The translations under genes were made by a program, and so were the position numbers. A stretch of 64,000 nucleotides of DNA from Spirulina sp034932185 (lineage in GTDB: Bacteria; Cyanobacteriota; Cyanobacteriia; Cyanobacteriales; Spirulinaceae). This document shows, piece by piece, positions 25,373-34,212 of the stretch. Location: positions 1 to 64,000 of the forward strand of contig NZ_JAYGHW010000003.1 of assembly GCF_034932185.1 (NCBI RefSeq), in the 5' to 3' direction. Position 1 is the stretch's first letter. Every line of letters starts with the position of its first letter. The notes under the pieces were generated by a model that had not been told where the DNA came from, searched no databases, and worked only from the letters and a program-made list of their open reading frames with translations.

Positions 25373-28300
25373 ATGGATGCAGAGCAACGCAAAAAAATTA
25401 CGGGGTACTTCATCTTAGAAGCGAAAGAGCATCTCGAAGTGATGGATGAAAGTTTGCAACACTTTCAAGCCACCATTGATGATCCTGAACAAATTCACGA
25501 AATTTATCGCGGGGCCCATTCCATCAAGGGGGGAGCGGCGATGTTGGATTTTGAGGCGATTCGCTTCACAGCCCATCGTCTCGAAGATTATTTTAAGTTT
25601 CTTAAAAATAATCCCTTCCCCATTGACCGCACCCTTGAGGAACTGATTCACGAGGTTTATCAAATCCTCACGGAAGGAATTGATACCCTCGAAGCCACGT
25701 TAAATTTACCCTCAAAGTTTGCCCAAGATATGCTGGCTAGGGTACAACCCTTGTGTGAGCGGGTGTCGCAACATTTGGAACAATTGACAGCGGGCCGGGG
25801 GGAGTCGGTGGAACTCCCCGATGAGATGGTGACGGCCCTCAATGCGATTACGGTTTTAGCCCAACAGCCCGATGATGCGGGCAATCGGGTGCAGATCCAA
25901 CGCCATTGTCAAAACCTGTTAGAGCAGTGGCAGAACCATGGTGATTGGCACGCTCTTGTGGAAGCGGCCCAAGGGGCGATCGCCTATCCCCAAAATGACT
26001 ACAGCCATACCAGCCACCTGATTCTCACCGCACTCCGCACCGGAGCAATGGCGTTGGTCAAGGGGGAGGCGATCGCCCTTCCTCCCGAACTGCAAGCCAT
26101 GGCAGAGGCCCCTCCTGCCTCGGTGGGTGACATCGAAGATGTTTTTAGTGAAGACCCATTTGCCACCGATTCAGCTTCAGCACAATCAGATTGGCTCAAC
26201 GAAGATCCAGAACTGGCGGAGTTTCTCAATGGCGATTTACAAGCCCCCCCACCACCTCCCGCCCCTGTGGATGACCTTGAAGCCCTCCTCAATGAATTTG
26301 ACACCACCCCCCCCATTGAAGGCCGCGAACTGGATCAACTCCTCAGCGCCTTTGACACCCACCCCGCCATCCCTGAACCCTCCCCCCCCAGTGATCCGCC
26401 GGATTTAAGCCAAGACCTTGATGATCTTTTTGGGGCCCAAAGTGGTTGGGAAGAGGAAGATTGGGAAACCGGCACAGAATCCGCTTCCCCCTTGCCCCCT
26501 TCCGGTGAGGATTTACTGGCCATTGGTCAATCCCTTGGGGGGGAGCGATCGGCGACAACCTACCCATCCCCTGCCCCCTCCAGTTCCGAAGGGGAACTCT
26601 TTGGGGCTGATTTTTCCTTTGAAACGGAGGCCGATACTTCAGAAAACGCGACAATCTTTGATGCCAATCCTCCCAGCTACACCGGAGCCACCGTCAGCGG
26701 GACAGTTCATCACGAACTGGATCGGGATCTCAATGACCTTTTCGCAGATTTTGATGATCCCGATACCCATGGCGTATTAAACCCCGATTTCAATGCCACT
26801 AGTCCGGGGGTCGTTGTCCCTGACCTGCCGGTTGTTCAGGATGACTTTGGCGATCTCTTAGCCATTGGTGATAATGCCTTAGGGGATATCGATGCCAAAT
26901 CTACTGCTGCCATGTTTGGCGATGATCCCGAAAACCCCGATATTGTTGAATTTGATCCCCTCGGAACCTTCACGGGTCAAGAGCAGCCCTCCGCTGGTTT
27001 CTTTGGGAATGCGGCTGATCCTGAACTAATCGATGATGATGATGATATTGATGTTGATGATCTCGCCGCCTTTCTCAGTGGTGAAAATGCAGACTTCACC
27101 GCACCTCTCCCCTCACCCCCCCCGGCTCGCTTTGATGATCTCAATGGCATCCTCGGCGAAGAAGCCGATACCCTCAGTTTGGCAGAAATTGATGATTTGG
27201 GCGCGTTTCTCAGTGGTGAAACTGAAGAGGGGTCTACCTTGGAATTTGCGCCGAGGTTAGAGGCAAAGGCTTCCTTTGATGATCTCTTTGCCGATGTGGT
27301 GATTCCAGAACCGACGGTGGAATCTAACAATGATTTTAACGATCTCTTCGGGTTGACCCCTGAAACCCATGGGGATAGTCACCAAATTGATGATCTTGAA
27401 GCCTTGCTGAGTGGCAAACCGGACGAAACCATTGATGATCTTGAAGCCTTGCTGAGTGGCAAACCGGATGAAACTATTGATGATCCGAGCTTTGGCGCTT
27501 TAGAGGCGATGATGGTGGGTGAGGTGGAGGCTGTGCCTTTGCCAGAGAATAACCCTGAAGTTGATGAGTTAGAGGCATTATTTGCAGCGGCAGCGGCGGC
27601 TCCGGTTCCGGTGTTTCGAGAACCTTCGCCGCCAATTAGCGTAGGGGCAAAAAATGTTTCGCCCCCACCAGTAGCCGCCGAAACTCCCACAGAACTGGGC
27701 TACTATACCCCCTGGGATGAATTGCTGGGTTTGGTGGAGCGATCGCCCCTCGAAGCTAAAGATTTAACTGTGGCCACCTCCTTTGCTGCCTTGGAGGCCC
27801 TCCTTGAAGAAAACAACACCATTGCCCCCCCCATTGCCCCGACCCTAGAGCATCATCCTGTTCCCCTTGATGTTGCCCCGGCTCCCAATGGCGAATGGGA
27901 TGATTTGATCAATATTGTCCAAGAGGCCCAACAAAAGGCGGGGGAATTAATCCCCGCCCAGCGCCCCATTGCCAAGCCCCGCAGTACCCGCGCCACCGTT
28001 GAAGCCACCCTTAAGGTTCCCGTTAAGCAGATGGATAACCTCAATAACCTCGTGGGGGAATTGGTGGTCAATCGCAACAGCTTAGAAGGGGATGAAGAAC
28101 GGTTGCGGCAATTCCTCGATAACCTGATGCACCAAGTCCAGAACCTCAATGATGTGGGGGGAAGGATGCAGGATCTTTACGAGCGATCGCTCCTCGAAGA
28201 TGCCCTGTTACGGAGTCGGCGGGAATACCGGGCCAAACAGGGGGGGAATAGTGATTTCGGCAGCAGCAGCAGTAATGGGACACAAACCCAAACCACATCG

Positions 28301-31099
28301 GAAACCGTTGGCGAATTTGATGAACTGGAAATGGACAGTTTCACCAAGTTCCACGAACTGGCCCAAGAAACCATTGAAATGATCGTCCGGGTGCGGGAAT
28401 CCACCGCTGATATTCAGTTTCTCGTCGATGATATTGATCAAGTGGCGCGAACATTACGCCAAGTGACATCCCAGCTTCAGGAAGGGTTAAATAAATCCCG
28501 CATGGTTCCCTTTGGCAACACCGCCAGCCGCCTACCTTTGGCGGTGAAACGGATTGCCCCCCAACTCAATAAGCAGGCCAATTTAGAATTGGAGGGTCAA
28601 GAAACCTTAGTAGATAAAATGCTTTTGGAGCATCTTTCTGATCCCCTCACGCATTTGGTGAACAATGCCCTCACCCATGGCATTGAGCCGCCGGAAATTC
28701 GCCTTGCTTCAGGAAAATCTCAAGCGGGGCATATTAAAGTCAGCGCCTTGCAACAGGGGAACCAGACGGTGATTTCGGTTTCCGATGATGGGGCGGGGAT
28801 TGATTCCCATCGGGTCAAGCAAAAGGCGGTAGAAAAGGGATTGTTAACACCGGGTCAAGCGGCACAAATGGATGAACAGGCCACGTTTGAATTGCTGTTT
28901 CATCCGGGGTTTAGTACGAAGGATCAGGCGGATAATTTTGCCGGTCGGGGTGTGGGTTTGGATGTGGTGCGCACGAGTATTCATGATATTCGTGGCACAG
29001 TGATGATTGATTCTAAGCTCAATAAAGGCACAACGTTTACGATTCGTTTACCCCTCACTTTAAGTATTGGGAAAGCCCTCTGTTGTATTAGTGAAAATGC
29101 GCCGATTGCGTTTCCTTTAGATGGGGTGGAAGATATGGTGGATGTGCCTCATCATAAACTGCGCCGCAATGCCCAAGGTCAGCCCTGTGTGCAGTATCGG
29201 GATATGCTGTTGCCCTATCACCATTTATCGGCGTTGTTAACCTATAACCGTCGCATTGGTCGGGGCAATTTCTATGGCAATAAACGGGAGGATAATATCC
29301 TCTCGGTGGTGGTGCTTCGGGGTGCAGATAATCATATTGCCGTGGGTGTGGATCAGGTGTTGGGTGAGCAGGAAATTGTGATTAAGCAGTTACAAGGGCC
29401 GGTGCCAAAACCCGCTGGGATTGCGGGGGCGACGGTGCGGGGGGATGGCACGATTATGGCGATCGCCGATGTCTTGGAACTGATCGAATTAGCCCAGGGT
29501 CGCCTCCGCAAGGAAACCTCAAGCTGGCAAACGATGAACAATCTACCGGAGGAACAGGAAGCCATTGTCCGCTCTGAGCCGACGGTGCTGATTGTCGATG
29601 ACTCGATTACGGTGCGGGAATTGCTGTCGATGACGTTTGGCAAGGCGGGTTATCGGGTGGAGCAGGCGCGGGATGGCCAAGATGCCTGGGATAAACTTTG
29701 CTCAGGTCTGCCCTGTGATATTGTGTTCTGCGATATTGAAATGCCCCGCGTTGATGGGTTGGAACTGCTCGATCGCCTCTCCCATGATGAGGAGTTACGG
29801 GATCTGCCCATTGCCATGCTCACCTCCCGGGGGGCGGAACGTCACCGCAATGTGGCGGCGGAGTTGGGGGCCTGTGGCTATTTCACCAAACCCTATTTAG
29901 AAGATATTTTGCTCGATGCTGCTGAACGGATGATGCAGGGGGAAATTCTCCTCGAAAACAGCAGCCGAAAACAGCGATCGCCCAAACCGAAAGCGGCTCC
30001 ATTGCCCACACCGGAACCGGCCCCCCTGCCCATCCTGGCCAATGGATATGCTAGCGGCGATGATCATATCCCCGTGCAGGTGTTAATTATTGATGACTCG
30101 GTGACGGTGCGATCGCTCCTGTCCATGACCTTTGAAAAAGCGGGCTATCAAGTCGAGCAAGCCCGGGACGGTAAAGAGGCCTGGGATAAACTCAACAGCG
30201 GCCTGCGGCCAGATCTGATTTTCTGCGATATTGAAATGCCCCGCCTTGATGGCTTAGAACTGCTAGGGCAGATCTATGGCGATGGGGAACTGAACCGGAT
30301 CCCTGTGGCGATGCTCACCTCCCGAGGGGCGGAACGCCATCGTAAGGTGGCGGCGGAGCGGGGGGCCAGTGGCTACTTTACCAAGCCCTATGTGGAGCAG
30401 GAATTGCTAGCAGCGGCGGATCGAATTCGTCGTGGTGAGGTGTTGTTGAAAGATAGTGTGCGCAGTCCGGGTTTAACCACAAAACCCATCGAATCCCTGC
30501 CGGAAGTTGCCGTCCCAGAACCCCCCATGGCCCCCCTGGAGGTTGATCCCCAGGCGACAATGATTGATTTTGATCCCCAGGCGACAATGATCGACTTTGA
30601 TCCCCAGGCAACGGTGATTGATTTTGATCCCCAACCCACGGTGTTCCAAGAGTCATCCATGGCGGATTTCCTGCCCCCGGTGTCCTATTCCCAACCCTTG
30701 GATCGTCAGCCCCGGGTGCTGATTATTGATGATTCGATTACGGTGCGATCGCTCCTGTCGATGACGTTTGAAAAGGCCGGCTATGAAGTGGAGCAGGCCC
30801 GTGATGGCAAGGAAGCCCTCGATAAACTCCAAGGGGGCCTCAACCCCGATCTCGCCTTTTGCGATATTGAAATGCCGAAAATGGATGGGTTAACGCTGTT
30901 GGATCATGTGGCCGCCGATAGTCGTCTCCACCATATCCCCATTGCCATGCTCACCTCCCGGGGGGCGAAAAAGCATCAACTGGCCGCCGCTGAACGGGGT
31001 GCGAAGGGTTACTTCACCAAACCCTATACTGAGGATGTGTTACTGGATGCAGCAGAGCGGTTAATGCGTGGGGAAGTATTGCTAAAGGTGGAAGCGTAG
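25373..31099 (+). CDS. CheA-type hybrid histidine kinase with Hpt, CheW and three receiver domains
   Basis: A 1,908-residue chemotaxis/phototaxis-type signalling kinase. An N-terminal Hpt domain carries the phospho-His in RGAHSIKGGAAML (H49). A very acidic disordered linker (about 240-870) repeats short D-L-x-x-L-L-like motifs. The kinase core follows (about 875-1220): LKVPVKQMDNLNNLVGELVV, LVNNALTHGIEPPE, VSDDGAGID and FAGRGVGLDVV. A CheW-like domain (about 1226-1390) comes next. Three similar receivers (near 1402-1518, 1568-1685, 1780-1897) each keep the Asp in FCDIEMPR/K and a Lys in YFTKPY. This resembles the cyanobacterial PilL/TaxAY-type kinases that steer type IV pili. No methyl-accepting protein or CheW gene is adjacent. 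Confidence 0.93.
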   Translation: MDAEQRKKITGYFILEAKEHLEVMDESLQHFQATIDDPEQIHEIYRGAHSIKGGAAMLDFEAIRFTAHRLEDYFKFLKNNPFPIDRTLEELIHEVYQILTEGIDTLEATLNLPSKFAQDMLARVQPLCERVSQHLEQLTAGRGESVELPDEMVTALNAITVLAQQPDDAGNRVQIQRHCQNLLEQWQNHGDWHALVEAAQGAIAYPQNDYSHTSHLILTALRTGAMALVKGEAIALPPELQAMAEAPPASVGDIEDVFSEDPFATDSASAQSDWLNEDPELAEFLNGDLQAPPPPPAPVDDLEALLNEFDTTPPIEGRELDQLLSAFDTHPAIPEPSPPSDPPDLSQDLDDLFGAQSGWEEEDWETGTESASPLPPSGEDLLAIGQSLGGERSATTYPSPAPSSSEGELFGADFSFETEADTSENATIFDANPPSYTGATVSGTVHHELDRDLNDLFADFDDPDTHGVLNPDFNATSPGVVVPDLPVVQDDFGDLLAIGDNALGDIDAKSTAAMFGDDPENPDIVEFDPLGTFTGQEQPSAGFFGNAADPELIDDDDDIDVDDLAAFLSGENADFTAPLPSPPPARFDDLNGILGEEADTLSLAEIDDLGAFLSGETEEGSTLEFAPRLEAKASFDDLFADVVIPEPTVESNNDFNDLFGLTPETHGDSHQIDDLEALLSGKPDETIDDLEALLSGKPDETIDDPSFGALEAMMVGEVEAVPLPENNPEVDELEALFAAAAAAPVPVFREPSPPISVGAKNVSPPPVAAETPTELGYYTPWDELLGLVERSPLEAKDLTVATSFAALEALLEENNTIAPPIAPTLEHHPVPLDVAPAPNGEWDDLINIVQEAQQKAGELIPAQRPIAKPRSTRATVEATLKVPVKQMDNLNNLVGELVVNRNSLEGDEERLRQFLDNLMHQVQNLNDVGGRMQDLYERSLLEDALLRSRREYRAKQGGNSDFGSSSSNGTQTQTTSETVGEFDELEMDSFTKFHELAQETIEMIVRVRESTADIQFLVDDIDQVARTLRQVTSQLQEGLNKSRMVPFGNTASRLPLAVKRIAPQLNKQANLELEGQETLVDKMLLEHLSDPLTHLVNNALTHGIEPPEIRLASGKSQAGHIKVSALQQGNQTVISVSDDGAGIDSHRVKQKAVEKGLLTPGQAAQMDEQATFELLFHPGFSTKDQADNFAGRGVGLDVVRTSIHDIRGTVMIDSKLNKGTTFTIRLPLTLSIGKALCCISENAPIAFPLDGVEDMVDVPHHKLRRNAQGQPCVQYRDMLLPYHHLSALLTYNRRIGRGNFYGNKREDNILSVVVLRGADNHIAVGVDQVLGEQEIVIKQLQGPVPKPAGIAGATVRGDGTIMAIADVLELIELAQGRLRKETSSWQTMNNLPEEQEAIVRSEPTVLIVDDSITVRELLSMTFGKAGYRVEQARDGQDAWDKLCSGLPCDIVFCDIEMPRVDGLELLDRLSHDEELRDLPIAMLTSRGAERHRNVAAELGACGYFTKPYLEDILLDAAERMMQGEILLENSSRKQRSPKPKAAPLPTPEPAPLPILANGYASGDDHIPVQVLIIDDSVTVRSLLSMTFEKAGYQVEQARDGKEAWDKLNSGLRPDLIFCDIEMPRLDGLELLGQIYGDGELNRIPVAMLTSRGAERHRKVAAERGASGYFTKPYVEQELLAAADRIRRGEVLLKDSVRSPGLTTKPIESLPEVAVPEPPMAPLEVDPQATMIDFDPQATMIDFDPQATVIDFDPQPTVFQESSMADFLPPVSYSQPLDRQPRVLIIDDSITVRSLLSMTFEKAGYEVEQARDGKEALDKLQGGLNPDLAFCDIEMPKMDGLTLLDHVAADSRLHHIPIAMLTSRGAKKHQLAAAERGAKGYFTKPYTEDVLLDAAERLMRGEVLLKVEA
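27386..27475 (+). repeat. 45-bp tandem duplication inside the CheA linker
   Basis: Two 45-bp units (27386-27430 and 27431-27475) both encode IDDLEALLSGKPDET and differ at two third positions. This is a recent in-frame duplication of one copy of the linker motif. Confidence 0.9.
27641..27668. repeat. Dispersed palindrome, copy 3, inside a coding region
   Basis: GTAGGGGCAAAAAA is mirrored imperfectly by TGTTTCGCCCCCAC. It lies within the CheA linker and is translated in frame as VGAKNVSPP. It is the only copy in the window that lies inside a protein gene. Confidence 0.75.
30545..30646 (+). repeat. 27-bp triplication between second and third receivers
   Basis: Three 27-bp units starting at 30545, 30572 and 30599 encode DPQATMIDF (the third has V for M). 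A shorter fourth part encodes DPQPTVF. The frame is kept. Confidence 0.88.
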
Positions 31100-31192
31100 G
31101 AGTCCCGGATTATGGATGAACAGCACTATTGTCCCGTCAGTCATAGTTTTGCGGCGTTGATGTCCCGCGTTGATAAATCGGGACTTTAACGG

Positions 31193-32122
31193 ATGGAATT
31201 TACCCTCGCCCTTGGGACGCTCTACGGTCAACTCCTCGGTGTTGTTGGTCTGGGCTACATTTTAGGACGCTGTTTATCCCCAACTTTGCCCCAACGGATT
31301 GGGGATTTTCTGTTTTGGATTGGTGTTCCCTTGGGGGTGCTGATTTTTCTGCGGGGGGCGGATCTATCGGGGGCGATCGCCCTTGCTCCTTTAATTGCCT
31401 GGGTCGCGACGTTACTCGGAGCCGCCCTCACCTGGCTGTGGTCACGGTATCAACCCCTTCCCCAAAGCCAATCCACCGGCACGCTCATGTTAGCCACGAT
31501 GTTCGGCAATACCGGCTATCTGGGCTATCCGATTATCCTCACCCTTTTAGGGGAGCAGTATTTTGCCTGGGTGCTGTTTTACGATTTGTTAGGGACAACT
31601 GTTGGAGCCTATGGTTTGGGGAGTTTAATTGTTGCCCGGTTTCAGCCCCAAACGGTGCGAGTGTTGCCCCATATTGAACTGTTGAAAGCGTTACAAAATC
31701 CCATCTGGTGGGCCCTCGGTTTGGGGTTGTGGTTGCGTCATCTACCCCTACCTTTGTCGGTGGAAACCAGTCTCAGGGCTGTGGGTTGGGGGGTGATTAG
31801 CCTTTCTTTGGTGTTAATTGGGATGCGATTAAGCCAATTGCGATCGCTGCGCCATCGTCGCGCTGTGGCCGCTGCTTTGGGGATCAAAATGGTGATTGTG
31901 CCGCTGGTTTTAGGGATCATCCTGGGGTTATTGGGAATGACAGGGGCATTACGCCTAACCCTCGTCTTGCAAATCGCCATGCCGCCGGCCTTTGCCACCT
32001 TGGTACTCTCGGAAGCCTATGATTTAGACCGAGAATTGGCGGTGACGGCAATCGCCCTCGGTTCCATCGCTCTCCTCCTGACGCTTCCGATCTGGCTCCT
32101 CCTTTTTCCCCCCATTCCTTAG
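31193..32122 (+). CDS. AEC-family transporter (auxin-efflux-carrier/malate-permease type)
   Basis: The 309-residue, ten-helix-type membrane protein opens LYGQLLGVVGLGYILGR and has the conserved MFGNTGYLGYPIILTLLGE of the AEC family (TC 2.A.69). A second half with matching topology ends PPAFATLVLSEAYDLDRELAVTAI. Bacterial members export malate, malonate or similar anions. The substrate here is unknown. Its stop overlaps the stop of sixA by 4 bases in convergent orientation. Confidence 0.85.
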   Translation: MEFTLALGTLYGQLLGVVGLGYILGRCLSPTLPQRIGDFLFWIGVPLGVLIFLRGADLSGAIALAPLIAWVATLLGAALTWLWSRYQPLPQSQSTGTLMLATMFGNTGYLGYPIILTLLGEQYFAWVLFYDLLGTTVGAYGLGSLIVARFQPQTVRVLPHIELLKALQNPIWWALGLGLWLRHLPLPLSVETSLRAVGWGVISLSLVLIGMRLSQLRSLRHRRAVAAALGIKMVIVPLVLGIILGLLGMTGALRLTLVLQIAMPPAFATLVLSEAYDLDRELAVTAIALGSIALLLTLPIWLLLFPPIP

Positions 32123-32616
32123 GGTGAGAGCAGCCATTTAGGGGAGGTGAGCAAAAATAACTCGCCATTGCCTAAGGGGTTGCCGTTGGGGTTGAGCTTA
32201 ATGCCAATGATGCCCGCTTTTTTGAGAATGAGGCGATCGCCATGGTTGTATTGCTCCCCCCAAACCAACTGCTCCGCCCATTGCCCTAAATCCGGTTGAT
32301 GGCCCACAAGGGCGATGGCCTGATAGGTTTGCAACTGATACCAATTCACCCACAGATGAATATCCCCCCCCGGCGCTAAGGGCGTGAATAGCTCAAAACC
32401 CGCCGCAAGGCCCGTCTCTTGGAGAATCACCGCCGTCTGTTGCGCTCGCACCAAGGGGCTAGTCAGCATTGCATCAAACCGCAGGCCCATCTCTGCCAAC
32501 CGTTGGGCCACTCGTTTGGTTTTTTTGCGTCCCCCTTCCGTGAGGGGTCGCTCGGCATCGGTGGTTTGGGCATTGCGATCGGCGGCAATGCCATGGCGAA
32601 TCAGGTAAATTTGCAT
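32119..32616 (-). CDS. sixA: SixA-type phosphohistidine phosphatase
   Basis: The 165-residue histidine-phosphatase-fold protein has the catalytic RHG at residues 7-9 (YLIRHGIA), TSPLVRAQQTA carrying the second Arg, and the distal His in LVGHQPDLG. This short form acts on phosphohistidine of Hpt domains in E. coli. The Hpt-bearing CheA-type kinase lies about 1 kb away, so a functional link is possible but unproven. Its ATG abuts the stop of the 323-residue gene (TAGATG), so the two are co-translated. Confidence 0.85.
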   Translation of the reverse strand: MQIYLIRHGIAADRNAQTTDAERPLTEGGRKKTKRVAQRLAEMGLRFDAMLTSPLVRAQQTAVILQETGLAAGFELFTPLAPGGDIHLWVNWYQLQTYQAIALVGHQPDLGQWAEQLVWGEQYNHGDRLILKKAGIIGIKLNPNGNPLGNGELFLLTSPKWLLSP

Positions 32617-33588
32617 CTAGATCGATTCCACCGGCAATGTTAATGGCTCAACTTCGACGTTAAACCATTGATCCCCTTCTCGATCCATCACTACCAAAAT
32701 CGATTGGGCTTGGAACCGCTGTAAACGGAGGAAAAACGCCGACACGACGACAGCGGGGATAAACGTGCGAATCCCACTGCGAAACACCGGAGTTTGAGGA
32801 TTGGGGAGTTCTAAGCGGGGACGAGGTGGGGGAGATGCCTCAATTGCGGTGGAATGATGATCATCCTCAGCGGTCGGGGCTGTTGGGGCTGGAGTGATGG
32901 GTTCAATGGCGGTGGCCTCACTGTCCGATTCCTCTAAGGGCGACTCCGTTGGTTCATTACGGTCTAGGGTGGGCAAAGCTTCCATCACCGGAGCAACAAC
33001 GGTCGTTACCGTTAGCAATTCCCCTGGCCAAATATCCATGAGATCGAGACCGACAAAACATCGCAAGCGGGCGATCGCCTTTTCCTGCATTTCCCCCAAT
33101 TCCCCCACCTGAGCCAGATAGCGCCACCGTTCAATCCCCTGAATCCGCATTTGCAAGGGAGAATGGGCCCGCATTCCCTCGGCGACCGTTGTTAACGGCA
33201 CAGCAGGCAATTCATTTTCTGCATCCGCTAATTCCGGATTAGCCAGCGTCATATACCATTCCGGCAACTTGCGGCAGATGATCCGCTCAAAATCCCCGGT
33301 AAAGTGGGGGGCAGGATGGCCGCGTTTTTGCCAAAGGGTGAGAATATGTTCCACAGAAATTGCTTTATAGCGACCTTGGTAAAGGGCTTCAATAATCGCC
33401 GCCCGAATCCAATCCGCCGCGTAGAGGTCTAACCAATGGCCCATCCGCTCCGCCGTCGTATGGGGTTTGGTATCAAACCCATAATGACTCAGGAGCATAA
33501 TCGCTTGGGCGATGATTGTACGTCTGGCGGAACCGGAGGTGGTCATGGTCATGGTCAAGGGTTGCAGGCGAGCAATCGGGGAAAGCAA
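32617..33588 (-). CDS. Conserved cyanobacterial protein of unknown function (about 323 aa)
   Basis: The N-terminal half is helical and well structured (AERMGHWLDLYAADWIRAAIIEALYQGRYK, split by IS-V-EHILTLWQKRGHPAP). A long Pro/Ser/Thr/Glu-rich linker and a C-terminal strand-rich segment (FIPAVVVSAFFLRLQRFQ) follow. No catalytic motif is seen. TTG 33588 has GGAGAG four bases upstream and is kept as the start; ATG 33552 or 33546 are alternatives. It is in an operon with sixA, with no intervening base. Confidence 0.75.
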   Translation of the reverse strand: MLSPIARLQPLTMTMTTSGSARRTIIAQAIMLLSHYGFDTKPHTTAERMGHWLDLYAADWIRAAIIEALYQGRYKAISVEHILTLWQKRGHPAPHFTGDFERIICRKLPEWYMTLANPELADAENELPAVPLTTVAEGMRAHSPLQMRIQGIERWRYLAQVGELGEMQEKAIARLRCFVGLDLMDIWPGELLTVTTVVAPVMEALPTLDRNEPTESPLEESDSEATAIEPITPAPTAPTAEDDHHSTAIEASPPPRPRLELPNPQTPVFRSGIRTFIPAVVVSAFFLRLQRFQAQSILVVMDREGDQWFNVEVEPLTLPVESI

Positions 33589-33658
33589 TTCTCTCCCCTA
33601 TGTTATACGGTATTTTCGGCTTTCCCGATGGAATCGTGGAAAATTTTGCGGCGGATCT

Positions 33659-33703
33659 AAAAACCTCAGCCCAGATTCTCAATAAGAACGGCGGGGCTGA
33701 GGT
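33659..33703 (-). terminator. Rho-independent terminator downstream of the 60-residue gene
   Basis: The 10-bp stem ACCTCAGCCC/GGGCTGAGGT (33663-33672 and 33694-33703) is followed on the minus strand by TTTTAG. It ends the small-gene transcript before the sixA operon. Confidence 0.7.
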
Positions 33704-33796
33704 CGTTGAGGGTTGAAAACATTCGCGAGAAGGACCGGAAGGAATTAAGCGGCTTGGCGGTTGACAACTTTGGCGGATGTTTTACGTATTGCCGCT

Positions 33797-33979
33797 CTAA
33801 TTAACGTTGAGGAGGCCATGACGCACACCATAAAATACGCGCTGAATCAGCGTGCGGTCTTGGGCATCGAGACTATGACCCTCTTCTTGAAGAATTAATT
33901 GCATTCTGTGGTGGTCGTAGCGGGAGAGGGTGCGGTTGGTGAGGGCGCGGAGGGTCAGTTCGCGGATGCTGGTGCTCAT
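33797..33979 (-). CDS. Small helical protein of unknown function (60 aa)
   Basis: A 60-residue basic protein (MSTSIRELTLRALTNRTLSRYD ... LIQRVFYGVRHGLLNVN, split here). AAGGAG lies 8 bases before the ATG, a textbook ribosome site, and the gene has its own terminator, so it is likely well expressed. The IREL-x-ALTN-x-TLS start and closing G-x-R-x-G-L segment resemble a group of roughly 60-residue cyanobacterial helical proteins. No function can be given. Confidence 0.75.
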   Translation of the reverse strand: MSTSIRELTLRALTNRTLSRYDHHRMQLILQEEGHSLDAQDRTLIQRVFYGVRHGLLNVN

Positions 33980-34013
33980 GGTCTTGGCTCCTTAAAGGGG
34001 TTTATGAATGGGG

Positions 34014-34043
34014 CGTTTATAATCTTTTGTTTTCTTAACATTA
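34014..34043 (-). promoter_or_regulatory. Possible promoter of the 60-residue gene
   Basis: On the minus strand TATAAA follows a TTAATG at 17 bp spacing, in an AT-rich stretch about 35 bp before the start codon. The -35 match is weak. Confidence 0.3.
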
Positions 34044-34212
34044 AGTATGACCGATCCCGGCAACCCCCACGGTGATCCAGGGAATTTATCCGGGGTGATC
34101 TTTACAAAACCTCATGGTGATCGGTTCTGGAGGGGTGAGGTGATGGCTGTCACGGTTAACCCGGCGAGAAAACCATTGATAATGGAAATAGCACCCCTGC
34201 GAAGCTGCCTGC

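Noticed and set aside
31165..31187. GTCCCG...CGGGAC stem after the CheA-type kinase
   Set aside because: The stem has only 6 bp with an 11-base loop and three T residues, so I do not call it a terminator.
31112..31189. A 25-codon ORF between the CheA-type kinase and the AEC transporter
   Set aside because: It is short, has no clear ribosome site beyond a distant GGAG, and its product has no structural character.
34069..34120. Three GGTGATC copies before the GUN4 kinase
   Set aside because: The spacing is irregular and GGTGATC is frequent in this genome.
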